Shown: piece by piece, positions 25,915 to 35,433 of the stretch
Layout: each line of letters opens with the position of its first letter
How positions within the stretch are numbered: position 1 is the first letter of the stretch
Source of the DNA: Planctomycetota bacterium
Lineage (GTDB): Bacteria; Planctomycetota; B15-G4; SIAN01
Direction: 5' to 3'
DNA: 50,258 nt
Assembly (NCBI GenBank): GCA_009691715.1
Contig: SIAN01000030.1
Span: 1 to 50,258, forward strand
Made by a program: the position numbers and the translations under genes
Notes under the pieces: model-generated
Databases searched by the model: none
What the model was told of the DNA's origin: nothing
What the model saw: the letters and a program-made list of their open reading frames with translations, nothing else

Positions 25915-27821
25915 CGCGGGCTCCTGCTCGGGGCGGAGAAGTCGAGGTTCTCGGTGATCCGCGTGCCGTCGCGGGTGAATGCCGCCAGATAACTACGAAT
26001 GCGCTCGCGGGCGACGTCGAGAGTGAGGTTCACGTTCAAGGTCAGGTTCAAGTTGAGCAGATCGACGTACCAGGGCGGCTTTCCGGGCTCGCTCACGTAC
26101 GCCTCGACGATCGCGCGCGCGATCGGCAGCGTCGTCGCCTTCGAGTCGTCGTGGACGTCACGGTCGCGCGCGGCGAGCAGCTTCGCGTACTCCTCGTCGA
26201 GCAGCCGGGCGAAGAGCGCTGGCGTCAGCGTGTCGCCGACGCGCGTGCCCGTGGCTTGGTCGTCCACCGTGAACGGTGCCTGCTTGTGCAGCCACTCCCA
26301 GAGCAGGCTCAGCCGGATCTCGCCGGTCGCCATGTCCTCCATGAGGTAGAGGACATCGTCGTTGCCGAACGAGTCGGCTGGCTTCAACGCCGCGGCTTGG
26401 AACCCCTGGCCGAAGGCGTTGCCGTATTGCAGTGCGACGCTCAGCAGATCGCGCGCGCCACGCACCGTCCGCGGCGCCGGCTCGAGTTGCGTGAGTCCGA
26501 CTGCGTCCAGACCGGTGTAGGTCAGCGGCGGGAAGCTGCGACCGAGCTGATTGTCGGCGCCGACTCGCTCCCACACCGGCCGCACCCGATGGACCATCTT
26601 CCAGTGCGCCACCCACTTGCCGCTCGCGCCCGCTCGCTGCTCGCGTTCACCGCCGGCGACGGCACGACGCATCGCAGCGGCGACGCCCGCTTCCGAGCCG
26701 ACCGGGATGTTCGGCTCCATGCCGCCTTGCCACAGAACGCAGCGGCCGTTGCGATCGGGAGTGTTCACCGCGCGGCGCACGCGGTCTTCGTAGTTCCGCA
26801 TGTAGCCGTACGTCATCACGATCGAGTCGATGTCGGGGTTGGCGAAGTCACGGTCCCACGACAGCGCGTCGGAAACGCTGTTGATGTAGTCCCAGCGTCC
26901 CGTGTTGAACCCGATGAAGCGTGGCGCGAGTGCGGCGCGGATCTCCATGAGCTGGAAACACGCTTCGAGCTGCTCGACCAACACGTAGACCTTGATCGCG
27001 CCGAGGCCGAGTCCGAGGTGGCGTTCGAGCGCGGCAAGCAGGTCGTGCCAGAACGCCGCCTCCTCCGCCGTCTGGATCTTCGGCAGATAGAGCACCAGCG
27101 ACGCGCCCGTCGCCGCGAGGCGCGCGTGGTTGTTCGTCGCGTAGAGCACGACGTCGACGATCGAGGCGGATAGCCCCGTGCCGTTGGCTTCGCGCACATG
27201 GCGATCGTCGAGGTGCAACCCGCGCGGCCGGAACATCTTGGTCGTGAACGAGAGCTGCGCGCGCCAGTCGGCGACGATCGAGCAGCCGAGGAAGCCGCTC
27301 GCCCACGAGTTCATCTCCGCAGCGACCTCGGCGGCCACCGCGTGGAACAGCGGATCGCCCGCGATCGCGAGCCGCAGGTTGCGCTGGTTGTCGAGCGACA
27401 TCGTGTCGACCTGACCGAGCGCATCCTCGCCGTCGAACATCCAGCCGTCGGCGCCGGAGAGCAGCGCGTGCGCGACGTTGCGCAAGCTGCCGCGGGTCGA
27501 AGCGCGCGGCTTGCTCGCGGGACCGGTGCCCTGGATCCATTGGCGGCTGAGATCACGCGGGATCGCGCTGCCGTCGAACTTGCCGTCGCGCGCGTCCTGC
27601 ACGCGGATCGCGGTGCCCGGAATGAACGACTGCGGATCGAGGAACTCGATGCGCCGGCGGCCGAGGATCCGATCGCGGCGGCGGGCGACGCGAGCGGCCA
27701 TCAGGAGGCGCCGCTCGCGATTGAGGGGCGCGAGCGCCTCGATCGCCGCGATGGCCGCGAGCGTCCAGACGTCCGCATACGCGTCGAGGACGGTCCCGCG
27801 GTATTCGAGCGTCCGACCCAT
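25911..27821 (-). CDS. aceB: malate synthase
   Basis: 636 residues from an ATG at 27821. Recognisable blocks include [27 protein letters not shown], the catalytic-barrel segments [66 protein letters not shown], and the C-terminal [20 protein letters not shown]. It condenses glyoxylate with acetyl-CoA to malate. First gene of an aceB-aceA pair (ATGA overlap). The aminotransferase gene diverges from its promoter region 130 nt upstream, where a GCTAGGTT octamer (27941-27934) lies on this strand. Confidence 0.93.
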   Translation of the reverse strand: MGRTLEYRGTVLDAYADVWTLAAIAAIEALAPLNRERRLLMAARVARRRDRILGRRRIEFLDPQSFIPGTAIRVQDARDGKFDGSAIPRDLSRQWIQGTGPASKPRASTRGSLRNVAHALLSGADGWMFDGEDALGQVDTMSLDNQRNLRLAIAGDPLFHAVAAEVAAEMNSWASGFLGCSIVADWRAQLSFTTKMFRPRGLHLDDRHVREANGTGLSASIVDVVLYATNNHARLAATGASLVLYLPKIQTAEEAAFWHDLLAALERHLGLGLGAIKVYVLVEQLEACFQLMEIRAALAPRFIGFNTGRWDYINSVSDALSWDRDFANPDIDSIVMTYGYMRNYEDRVRRAVNTPDRNGRCVLWQGGMEPNIPVGSEAGVAAAMRRAVAGGEREQRAGASGKWVAHWKMVHRVRPVWERVGADNQLGRSFPPLTYTGLDAVGLTQLEPAPRTVRGARDLLSVALQYGNAFGQGFQAAALKPADSFGNDDVLYLMEDMATGEIRLSLLWEWLHKQAPFTVDDQATGTRVGDTLTPALFARLLDEEYAKLLAARDRDVHDDSKATTLPIARAIVEAYVSEPGKPPWYVDLLNLNLTLNVNLTLDVARERIRSYLAAFTRDGTRITENLDFSAPSRSPR

Positions 27822-27951
27822 GGCGCGCCTTTTCTCCGCGGCTGATCTTCACCCCAACAAGAGGGCATCGACGAAACGCGGTCCCGCACCTGAGTTGCGC
27901 CGGCGAACGACTGTTTGCGCGGCCCGCGCAGCCAACCTAGCCTCCCGCCCC

Positions 27952-29118
27952 ATGATCCTCCGCCAATTCCCGCCGATGGGCGTCTACGAGACGCTGTTCC
28001 GCTTCGCCGAGGTCACCCACAAGTACATGGGCGACCCGGGCACGCACCCGTGGGCGCAGGGCTTTCCGCTCACCACGCCGGTGCCCGACGGGCCGCCGCT
28101 GCCCGACTCGATCGCGATCACCGCGACCGACCGCATGTACCCGAAGGCCGACGGCCAGCCGCCGCTGCGCGAGGCGATCGCCGACTACTACCGCCACTTC
28201 TACGGCGCGAAGATCAGCGCCGACCACGTCGCGGTGTTCGCGGGCGGCCGACCCGGCCTCTTCGCGATCCTCACCTTCCTGCTCGAAGACTGGAAGGTCG
28301 CGGTCGAGGAGACGGAGTACACCCCCTACTTCGACCTGCTACAGCTCCTCCGCCGGCCGCATTCGCTCATCGCCAGCAATCAAACAAACCGCTTCCGCCC
28401 CACGCTCGCCGACCACCCGACCAGCGACCGCGTGCTGCTGCTGAAGAGCAACCCGTGCAACCCGACCGGCGTCACGGTCGCAGGCGCCGAGCTGCAGGAG
28501 CTGGTCGCCACCTACAGCAAGCCCGACCGCGGCGCGATCTTCGACGAGGCCTACGAGTTCTTCTGCGAGCCCGAGCCGGTGAGCGCGCTGCGTTACGTCG
28601 ACGACATCGACCAGACGAATCTCTTCATCTGCGGCGCCGCGACCAAGGGCCTGCAGGCGCCCGGCATGCGCGTCGGCTGGGTCATCGCCGCCAAGCGCCA
28701 CATCGAAGTGTTCCGCAACTACAGCTCGCTCGGCATGGGCGGCGTCTCCCGCGCGTCGCAGCTCTACGTGACCGCACTGCTGGAACGCGCCCGCGTCACC
28801 CAAGCGCGCACCGCGATCGCGAACTTCTACGCCAGCCAACGCCGCCGCTACGCCGAAGGCCTGAAGCAGCTCGGCTTCGAGCTCTTCACCGGCACTGGCG
28901 GCTTCTATCACTGGGCAAGACTGCCAAACGGCTTGACCGGCGACGCCTTCAACGAACGCCTCATGCAACACGACGCTGCCATTCTCCCCGGCCGCCTCTG
29001 CGACATGGCGCGCCGCGGCGACCGCGGCCCGCTCGGCACGATGATCCGCTTCTCGTTCGGGCCGCTCACGGCGGAGTCGTGCGAGAAGGATTTGGAAATC
29101 ATCGCGCGTTGCGTGTGA
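27952..29118 (+). CDS. class I/II PLP-dependent aminotransferase
   Basis: 388 residues from an ATG at 27952. PLP-fold motifs: YPKADGQPPLREAIADYY, FAGGRPGLFAIL, SNPCNPTGVTV (N170), AIFDEAYEFF (D198, Y201), the Schiff-base lysine K232 in GAATKGLQAPGMRVGW, and the C-terminal MIRFSFGPLTAESCEKDLEII. It belongs to the aspartate-aminotransferase superfamily; amino-donor specificity cannot be read from sequence. All key residues are present. It stands alone, divergent from aceB and convergent with the broken sulfatase gene. Confidence 0.9.
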   Translation: MILRQFPPMGVYETLFRFAEVTHKYMGDPGTHPWAQGFPLTTPVPDGPPLPDSIAITATDRMYPKADGQPPLREAIADYYRHFYGAKISADHVAVFAGGRPGLFAILTFLLEDWKVAVEETEYTPYFDLLQLLRRPHSLIASNQTNRFRPTLADHPTSDRVLLLKSNPCNPTGVTVAGAELQELVATYSKPDRGAIFDEAYEFFCEPEPVSALRYVDDIDQTNLFICGAATKGLQAPGMRVGWVIAAKRHIEVFRNYSSLGMGGVSRASQLYVTALLERARVTQARTAIANFYASQRRRYAEGLKQLGFELFTGTGGFYHWARLPNGLTGDAFNERLMQHDAAILPGRLCDMARRGDRGPLGTMIRFSFGPLTAESCEKDLEIIARCV

Positions 29119-29172
29119 CGCAGGCGGCAACTGCGCGCGCTGATCGAAGCATCTGCTACAGGAACGCCACCG

Positions 29173-30875
29173 TCAGTCGCCGTTGGAACCGCCGTCGCTG
29201 TTGCGCCGGCGCCGCGGCGCGGGCGGTGGCTTCGGCACCTTGTCGGCCGCGAGCACCTTCTTCAGCGCCGCCTCGAGCGACGCTTGCAGCGCGGCGTACT
29301 CCTTCCTCCCTGCGAGGTTGGAGAGTTCCCGCGGATCGGTCGCGCGATCGTAGAGCTCGACCGCTCTGGGATCGTCGTCGTAGCGGATGTAGCGATAGCG
29401 TCCGTCGGTGATCGAGTGGTTGCCGACACCCTGCGTCGTCAGCGCGATATCGCTCCATGGACGATCGGGCTCGGCGAGCAACGCAGAGAAGTCGCTCCCA
29501 GCCACGTACTCGGGGACGGTGGCGCCGGCGAGCGCGCTGATCGTCCGGAAAAGGTCGATCAGGTTCACCGCCGCATTGCATCGCCGGCCCGCCGTCGCCA
29601 CGCGTCGTGGATCCCGGACGATCAGCACGCAGTTCGCAGAGTCGTCCCAGAGGGTCGACTTCCCCATGTGGTATTTCGTGCCGAGGTTCCAGCCGTGGTC
29701 GCTCCAGATGACCACGATCGTGTTGTCTTTGAACTTGCTTCGGTCGAGCGCGTCGAGGAGCCTGCCGACCGACCGGTCGGCCAGCATCACGCAGGCGAGG
29801 TAGCGGCGCACCGCCTCGCGCCATGCGACGAGGTCGCCGTCGACGACGCCCGACTTCGCGCCGAGTTCGAGGAACTCCTCGAAGCGGCCGCGCCCCGCGG
29901 CGTCGGGGCCGTCGAGCCGATCGGTGAAGCTCCACGCGCTCGCGGGCAGGTCGCGGAGGTCGTCAAGCGTCACCTTCAGGAAGCCGCGCGTGAGCTGGAT
30001 TGCGGCGGGGTCGATCTGCGCGAGCAGTTCTTCCGGCGCGAACCACGGCGGATGGGGCCGGCTGATGCCGCACGCGAGGAAGAAGGGCTGCCGCTCGAGG
30101 TCGAGCGACTTCACCGCGCCATCCTTCACTTCGTTCACCTTCAGGCTGCCCGACTCGAGAGCGCGCGCGATCAGGTCGGCCCGCTGCCAGTCGATCGTGC
30201 CCGTCATCGAGACGGGGAGCAGGCCGAAGGCGTAGTAACCGTAGTCGCCCTCCTCGAGGCTAAACCGCGAGAGCACGGGTTCCCCCTCCGGCGTCATCGA
30301 GTGGCGGTTGATCCACGTGTCCCACGAGTGCGCCGTGTCGGGCCCGTCGCAGAGCAGCGCGCCCGACTCGCGATCGAACTGCACGGCACCGAAGTGGAAG
30401 ATCTTCCCCGTCCCGGCCGCGTAGTAGCCCTACGCGCGCAGACTCTGCGGCAACGTCATCGCGCCGGCGATGAAGGCGCTGGGCGACGGGCGGAAGAACT
30501 CGCCGTTCGTGTAGATGCCGCTCTGATGAGTCCGGATGCCGGTGAGCAGCGCTGTCCGGCTCGGACGGCAGAGGGCCGAAGGGCACGTGGCGCGCGGGAA
30601 GGCGATGCCCTGGCTCGCAAGGCGATCGAGGTTCGGCGTGAGGATCCGCACCATCGCGGCGCGCTGCTTCGGATCGGGATAGAGGCACTGCAAGAAGTTG
30701 CCGGGCTCCTCGGCGAGATAGCCCGCGATCGGCTTCAGGTCGTCGACCGCGACGAATAGGAAGTTGGGGCGCGCGGGCGGCACCGCGACGGGCGGATCTC
30801 CCTGGCACGGCGTCGCCCTGGCGACCCCGTGCAGCGCGGCGAGGACGGCGAACGCGACGACACGGGGCGACTCAA
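29173..30875 (-). pseudogene. sulfatase (iduronate-2-sulfatase-like) broken by an in-frame amber codon
   Basis: Sulfatase sequence is continuous in one frame from about 30860 to 29173: RPNFLFVAVDDLKPI, the formylglycine motif C-R-P-S-R (SALCRPSRTALLTG), then SLRA, a TAG at 30432-30430, and GYYAAGTGKIFH, ending with VVIWSDHGWNLG and RYRYIRYDDDPRAVELYDRATDP. The TAG replaces a single residue. The 5' end is also damaged: TTG at 30875 follows GGGAGG but is one base out of frame with the signal peptide; one more C in the C-run at 30864-30867 would restore it. Downstream half alone could start at a GTG at 30384 but lacks the catalytic Cys. Without these changes it would be a periplasmic sulfate-ester hydrolase. 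Confidence 0.8.
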
Positions 30876-30892
30876 GCGGAGACCTCCCACGG

Positions 30893-32314
30893 CTAGCGAT
30901 CGCCGGCGTCGGCGGCGTAGCCGAGCTTCTCGAGCTCGGCTCGCAGCTGCCGTTCCGCCTCATCCGACATCTCGCTGCCGTGGCGCCGGCCGGCGTAGAA
31001 CTCAACGTTGCGCGCCCGCTGGTCGCGGATCGACTCGAGGAGCTGGCGATCGAGCGCCGCCGCGATGTCCGGGTGGTCGGCGCGAACGTCCTTCAGCTCG
31101 AACGGATCGCTCGCGAGGTCGTAGAGCGCGTTCAAGCCGCTGTCGCGCCGGATCCAGCGCCAGCGCGGCGTCTTGAGCGCGTACTCGCCGCGCTTCGAAG
31201 GCGCCATGCTGAAGACGGCGCGCTCCTCGAAGTCCGGGGCGAGCGCGTTCCGGCCGCGCGCCTGCGCGAGGAACTCCTCGCTCGGCAGGCCGGGCGTCGC
31301 CGCGATCGCGGTAACGAGCACGTCGATCGACGACACGAGCGTTGCGACGCGCGCCGGCGCATGGCCGGGCGCCTTGAGGATGAAGGGGACGTGGGTCCCT
31401 TCGTGCCAGACCGGCCCATGCGACTCGAAGAGATGCTGCCCGAGCCCCTCGCCATGGTCGCCGGTGATGACAACCGTGGTGGCCGACCATACGCCGCGCG
31501 CCTCGAGCTTCGCCCGCATCGCGCTCACGTGGTCGTCGATGAGCCGCAGCCCAGCGTCGTAGGTCACGATTTCGTTCTCGACCCTCGCGACGCGTTCCGC
31601 GGCGCTGAGCTTCGCGCCGGAGCGCTGCGCCGGGTCAATGCCGCGCCGGGCCATGTGCTCGCGGAGCAGCGTGTCGGCCTTGAGCTCCTCGAGGAAGCGC
31701 GTCTGGCCGCCGCGCGGCGGCGAGTGGGCGTCGAAGAAGTGGAGCCAGAGGAAAAACGGCTCAGGCACCTGGTCGAGCCACGCGAGCGCCTCGGCGAGCG
31801 CCTCCGCGCCCAGCCGCACCTCGCCCTCCGGCTCGCTCCAGGTCGTGAAGCCGGCCGCGAGCCCGGCGATCCGTTTCGTCGTCGCCGCCGTGACGAAGCC
31901 GCCGGTGTTCCAGCCGTGCGCGGAGAGGATCTCGGCGTAGGTACGGAGCAGCGGCGTCGAGGCGAATGCGCGTTGCTGCTTCAGCGACTCCCTTGCCTTG
32001 ACCGAGAAGTCGACGACGCCGTGCTCGAAGGGGTAGACCCCCGTCATGATCGAAGTGTGGCTCGGCGTCGTGATCGTGACGGTCGCCTGGCAATCCTCGA
32101 AGACGATCGACTCGAGCGCGAGCGCGTCGATCCGCGGCGTCGTCGGGCGCGGGTAGCCGTAGCAGCCGAGATGGTCGGCGCGCGTCGTGTCCATCGTCAC
32201 GAGGACAAGATTGGGACGGCGGACGGCGACAGGCGGCGCGCCTTGACGCATGGCGGCCAGCGAGACCGGCACGAGCAGCACTGCCGACCATGCGGCCAGG
32301 AGCGATCGGACCAT
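30893..32314 (-). CDS. secreted sulfatase-like hydrolase with Thr at the nucleophile position
   Basis: 473 residues from an ATG at 32314, with a signal peptide (RSLLAAWSAVLLVPVSLAA). The alkaline-phosphatase/sulfatase fold is plain: PNLVLVTMDTTRADHLGCYG, TTPSHTSIMTGVYP, LWLHFFDAHSPP and VVITGDHGEGLGQH. At the nucleophile site T82-T-P-S-H replaces the usual C/S-x-P-S/A-R, so it would not be converted by formylglycine-generating enzyme. Thr there is known in phosphoesterase-like members of the superfamily. It is probably an exported phospho- or sulfo-ester hydrolase, or an inactive relative. Its stop lies just before the broken sulfatase, so the two were probably one transcript. Confidence 0.85.
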   Translation of the reverse strand: MVRSLLAAWSAVLLVPVSLAAMRQGAPPVAVRRPNLVLVTMDTTRADHLGCYGYPRPTTPRIDALALESIVFEDCQATVTITTPSHTSIMTGVYPFEHGVVDFSVKARESLKQQRAFASTPLLRTYAEILSAHGWNTGGFVTAATTKRIAGLAAGFTTWSEPEGEVRLGAEALAEALAWLDQVPEPFFLWLHFFDAHSPPRGGQTRFLEELKADTLLREHMARRGIDPAQRSGAKLSAAERVARVENEIVTYDAGLRLIDDHVSAMRAKLEARGVWSATTVVITGDHGEGLGQHLFESHGPVWHEGTHVPFILKAPGHAPARVATLVSSIDVLVTAIAATPGLPSEEFLAQARGRNALAPDFEERAVFSMAPSKRGEYALKTPRWRWIRRDSGLNALYDLASDPFELKDVRADHPDIAAALDRQLLESIRDQRARNVEFYAGRRHGSEMSDEAERQLRAELEKLGYAADAGDR

Positions 32315-32727
32315 TCGTGCAACACCTCACTCCAGCCCAGGAGACGCCGCGCCATCATCGACCTGCTGGCGTGGCCGCACATAGGGAAATAAACTGCGGG
32401 TTCCCGCCCGCTGGGTGGCAGCACCGGCGGTGATCCGCGGGCCAATCGGGGTACTCCGAAGTCCGACAGCGGATCTCAACACAGGTAGCCAGCCCCCCGA
32501 AATCACATCGACGGCTCCATCGTGCCGGAGCGGGCAGGCTGGTCACCGCCGCGAGTGCGATTGCGATCGAGCGCGCGTGACAGTTTTGGAGGCGCATCAG
32601 ATTCTCGTGCGCATCTGCGCGTACGAATCGATCAGGAGCGGAATCTCGCCGACCGGCCAAGCCTGTCGATGCTCGACCTGACTACCGCCGCACTCGGCCA
32701 CCGTCTGAGACCACCGACGGGTCCCCG
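32315..32727. other. 413-bp intergenic region without a convincing gene
   Basis: It lies upstream of the sulfatase-like gene and downstream of the P450 pseudogene. A short minus-strand reading around 32690-32612 looks protein-like but has no start and no family match I recognise. No repeat, terminator or RNA gene seen. Confidence 0.4.
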
Positions 32728-34171
32728 TCACCCCGCCGCGCGCCGACACAGTTTCACGAACATGTTCTCTGGCATCATCGTGAACGAGAACAACTCGCTC
32801 ACCGGCTCAGCGGGCTCGGTCTTCGAGATCTCGACCGATGCGCAGAACATCGCCATGACGGTCTTGATCTTGACCATTGCGAGCTGACGGCCAGGGCAGA
32901 AGCGCGGGCCGGCGCCAAACGGGAGGAACGCCTTCGCGTTGTGTGCCACCGCCGGAGCGGCTGGAGCGGCTGGAGCTGACGCCGCCGCGCTCGCGGCCGC
33001 CGCGTCGATCCAGCGCTGCGGGCGGAACTCGTCGGCGCCCGCGAAGTGCTCGTCCTGCAGGCCGGCATGCATCGTCAGCAGGAACATCGCCGTTCCCTTC
33101 GGCAGCGCGACGTCGCCGACCTCCACGTCATCGAGCGCCTCAAGGAAGATGATCGGCGCGACCGGCTTGAGGCGCATCGCCTCGCTTGCCACGGCGTCGA
33201 TCCAGACCAGCTTCGTGACGTCCTCGAGCCGATTCAGCGTGCCCGACGGGCCGACGACGCGTTCGGTCTCGGCCACGATCCGCGCGTGCGCGTCGGGATG
33301 CTCCATGAGGAAATGCATCATCCAGGCCAGCGTGTTGGCGGTGGTGTCTTCGCCGGCCAGCAGCATGGTGATGACGTTGCCGTAGACCTCCTCGTCGGTG
33401 AACGCTGCGCCCTCTTCATCGCGCGCGGCGAGCATCGCTTCGAGCAGGTTGGTCGGTTGTGCGACAAGGCACGGGTCGGCTTCGAGGCGTGCGCGTGCCT
33501 GCCGGACGAAACCAGTGACGGTCGCGCGGATCGCGGCCATGGAACGGTCGAGCGCACGGTCGTCGGGCAGCTTGAAGTGGCGCCAATAGGCGACCGGCGC
33601 GTTGATGCGACGGTTGATCATCGGCAGGATCCGTTCGAGGTGCTGCTGGATCTCGCCGCCGTCGCTCTCCAGAGTGTTCATGTCGTAACCGAACGCGAGG
33701 TTCGTGGTCACGTCGACGGTGTAGCGCATCAAGTCCTGCTGCAGATCGACGGTCGCGTTCGAGTCGGCGGCGCGGTTCCAGCGGTTGCGCAGCCGTTCCG
33801 TCACCTTGGTGAGCGTCGGCAGGAACTCTCTCAGGTGGCTCGCGTCGAGCGCGTGCACCGTCATCCGCCGCTGCCGTTACCACGCCGCGCCCTCGACCGA
33901 GAAGACGCCTTCGATGCCCATCTCTTTGAAGACCGACTCGATCGTGTCGAGCCGGCGATAGAGCTTCGGCCAACCCTTCAGGATCGGCGCCATCAGTTCC
34001 GGATCAGCGATCCACGACCACCGGCCGGCGGCCGAGCTTGAAGACGCAGGTCGTCCCGAACTCGTCGCACCAGCGTTCGAGCACGCGATGGAGCTGCTTC
34101 AAGTCGAGCTGCAGCAGATTGCCGAGCAGCGGCAGGCCTTTGGGTCCGGGCAGGTCGGTCAGAGTTCGCAT
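32728..34171 (-). pseudogene. cytochrome P450, broken by a frameshift and an ochre stop
   Basis: The N-terminus starts at an ATG at 34171 (MRTLTDLPGPKGLPLLGNLL) and runs to GRRPVVV, where the frame stops at a TGA (34006-34004). Skipping one base restores IADPELMAPILKGWPKLY through VFSVEGAAW, then a TAA (33879-33877) stands where P450s have a basic residue before RQRR. From 33864 the rest is intact for 378 residues: the I-helix LLAGEDTTA, the EAMR (ExxR) motif and the haem-ligand loop FGAGPRFCPGR. P450s are haem mono-oxygenases. The remaining piece keeps the haem Cys but lacks the N-terminal ~100 residues and is unlikely to be active. Confidence 0.85.
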
Positions 34172-34450
34172 GGTTCGAGCACACTCCAAGTGCGGCGGCA
34201 GCCTCAGAGTGGTCGCTACGCAACTCGCGGATTCGGCGGATGGCGATCGATCATGCACGATCCGCGGATGTGAAGCCGACGTACCATCGCCGCTCCCCCG
34301 CTCCGCGTCCATAGGAGCTGACGATGCCGCGAATGAGTGACACGCCCCGCATGTCGCGCGCACGGGCGTTGCTGGTCGTGCTGCTCGGGGTTGCGAACGG
34401 CACGCGTCGCTGAAACGGTCGATGCGGCATGCCGGCGTACCGGCGTGCGG

Positions 34451-35083
34451 CTATCGGCGGCGACTCTGCTGCGCGACCTTGCGCTCGATCCGGTACCCCT
34501 CCTCACCATGGAACGTGAGGAGCAGTGCTTCCGGCGCCGCGAAGTGGTCGAAGAGGCGGCGAATCACCTCCTCGTCGCCCGGCCACGGATAGGCGAAGAC
34601 CAGGTCGAAGGCGTCGGGATCGCGGCGCAGCACCGCGTGGCCGTCGGGACCGCCGTCGGCGAGCCAGGTGAGCTCGTTGTCGCACTCGGCCAGCGCGCCA
34701 GCGTCGGGCGGCACGAAGCTCCCCTGTGCGATCAAGACCGGCAACGCGAAGTCGGCCATCAATCGCCGCGCCTCCGCCACGAGATCCCGCTCGATCTCGA
34801 TGCCACAGGCATCGAAACCCGCGAGCGCAGCGACTCCCGCGACCGCCGCGAATCCGCAGCCCCACTCGCAGAAGGCTCGTCCCCGCACGAGATTCCCGCG
34901 CCCGATCGCATCGAGCATCCGCCACGCGCCCTCGAGTTCGCTCGGCATGAACGAGTCGAGCGGCCGCTTGACCCGATTCGCGCCGAACGCGTCGATGCGC
35001 CGGTCGGCCGCACGTACGAACTTCGCAACCTGCGCCGGCAGCCGTCCAGCCGTCGGAGTCACGTCAACGGAAACGAGCGCCAT
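34451..35083 (-). CDS. putative class I SAM-dependent methyltransferase-like protein
   Basis: 210 residues from an ATG at 35083. FCEWGCGFAAVAGVAALAGFDACGIEIERDLVAEARRL resembles methyltransferase motif I plus the acidic residue after strand 2 that binds the SAM ribose. LVFAYPWPGDEEVIRRLFDHFAAPEALLLTFHG fits the later strands. The Gly-rich loop is EWGCGFA rather than ExGxGxG, so SAM binding is likely but not certain. No substrate can be named. The protein ends with a basic tail. It lies alone beside the broken P450. Confidence 0.6.
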   Translation of the reverse strand: MALVSVDVTPTAGRLPAQVAKFVRAADRRIDAFGANRVKRPLDSFMPSELEGAWRMLDAIGRGNLVRGRAFCEWGCGFAAVAGVAALAGFDACGIEIERDLVAEARRLMADFALPVLIAQGSFVPPDAGALAECDNELTWLADGGPDGHAVLRRDPDAFDLVFAYPWPGDEEVIRRLFDHFAAPEALLLTFHGEEGYRIERKVAQQSRRR

Positions 35084-35433
35084 CCATCGCCTCGAAAGTG
35101 TGCGAATCAGACCGACGTTTCGAGCCAGGATCGGAATGCCTCGGAGGTGACGTGCGATGGCGCGCGGTGACGCGTGCGATCGAGCTCAAATCGCGGCGGC
35201 GCTGTTCCCGGATCGGAATCGACGACGGACGCGATCACCGTCCCGCGCCGCCGAGACTGCCATTACCCGCGTGTCACCGCTCAACTCGGCGGCGCTTCAT
35301 TCCCGCCACCTCTCGCGCGCACGGTGCTGGGCTTCAGCTGCGAAGCGCGCGCAGCGCCGCTTCGTCTGCTGCAAGCCCCGAGAGGCGAGCTGCGCGCCGC
35401 GCAGTCTCGCCGGCGCGGCGTTGAGCTGCGGGC
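35084..35433. other. 350-bp region with no gene recognised
   Basis: It follows the end of the amidohydrolase operon and precedes the methyltransferase-like gene on the minus strand. Open frames here have no family motif. I see no clear hairpin with a U-run that would end the 12.8-kb operon. Confidence 0.4.

Noticed and set aside
30430..30432. TAG as a pyrrolysine or selenocysteine-like recoding site
   Set aside because: Sulfatases need no special residue here, no recoding structure is seen, and selenocysteine uses TGA; a nonsense change is simpler.
32612..32690. Minus-strand protein-like stretch (EHRQAWPVGEIPLLIDSYAQMRTRI then stop)
   Set aside because: Too short, no start codon or ribosome site, and no family I recognise; chance or an unidentifiable remnant.
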